From: an uncultured Coriobacteriaceae bacterium
GTDB lineage: Bacteria > Actinomycetota > Coriobacteriia > Coriobacteriales > Atopobiaceae
Reading direction: 5' to 3'
DNA: 5,064 nucleotides
Assembly (NCBI GenBank): GCA_900543875.1
Contig: UQSV01000078.1
Coordinates: forward strand, 1 to 5,064
The translations under genes and the position numbers were made by a program. This document shows, piece by piece, positions 4,997-5,064 of the stretch. Each line of letters begins with the position of its first letter. Within the stretch, counting starts at the first letter, position 1. The notes below the pieces were generated by a model, which saw only the letters and a list, made by a program, of their open reading frames with translations, was not told where the DNA came from and did not search any database.

Positions 4997-5021
4997 AAAA
5001 AGGGCCGGCCGGATGGCCGGC
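4997..5021 (-). terminator. Terminator-like hairpin between tRNA-Gly and tRNA-Cys
   Basis: On the - strand GCCGGCC, ATCC, GGCCGGC forms a perfect 7-bp GC stem with a four-base loop (5004-5021), followed by CC and five T's (4997-5001). This is the form of an intrinsic terminator, but it sits within the 41-base spacer between two same-strand tRNAs. It may be a partial terminator or a hairpin used in processing. Confidence 0.6.
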
Positions 5022-5033
5022 GCCGCATTCACA

Positions 5034-5064
5034 TGGAGCGGACAACGGGGCTCGAACCCGCGAC
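5034..5064 (-). tRNA. tRNA, probably Gly (3' part only)
   Basis: Only the 3' third is in the window. The T arm is GCGGG/CCCGT around TTCGAGC, followed by the acceptor 3' strand TGTCCGC, discriminator T and encoded CCA (5034-5036). The anticodon lies past the window edge. Glycine is inferred from the T discriminator and an acceptor implying a GCGGACA start, both typical of tRNA-Gly, and from the place next to tRNA-Cys. That it is a tRNA is secure; the isotype is moderate. Confidence 0.8.

Overview
This window looks like chromosomal DNA from a high-GC Gram-positive bacterium, most likely an actinobacterium of the Coriobacteriia (Collinsella/Olsenella type). Three things suggest this: strong GC bias at third codon positions, tRNA-Gly, tRNA-Cys and tRNA-Val genes close together in one orientation, and an AbiEi/DUF559-like protein of a style I associate with that group. 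The assignment is an inference; no rRNA or marker gene is present.

Left part, + strand: the 3' end of a phosphotransferase-system EIIA gene (1-195) closes with a very strong intrinsic terminator (226-271). An AT-richer gene-free stretch follows. It carries a 14-bp perfect inverted repeat (528-541 and 634-647) just before a 411-residue protein (674-1909). That protein has a DUF559/AbiEi-like nuclease-fold core and a basic Lys/Ala-rich tail. No AbiEii-type toxin gene lies beside it in the window.

Middle, - strand: a DegV-family (fatty-acid-binding, FakB-like) gene (1910-2764) converges on the AbiEi-like gene with no base between the stop codons. Behind its start is about 600 bp without a recognisable gene. 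That stretch holds an inverted repeat close to degV and a degenerate tandem repeat of about 35 bp (3216-3355).

Right part, all - strand, read right to left: tRNA-Gly (partial), a terminator-like hairpin, tRNA-Cys(GCA), its terminator, a membrane protein of the putative ABC-transporter type IV / CmpB family (PF06541) starting at TTG, and tRNA-Val(GAC) with its own promoter and terminator. The Gly-Cys-Val tRNA set is therefore split by a membrane-protein gene.

The genes do not form one pathway. The window holds several independent short transcription units: sugar uptake, lipid metabolism, translation, a membrane protein, and a possible orphan defence or toxin-antitoxin-like regulator. The least explained parts are the AbiEi-like gene with its upstream repeats and the tandem-repeat region between degV and tRNA-Val.
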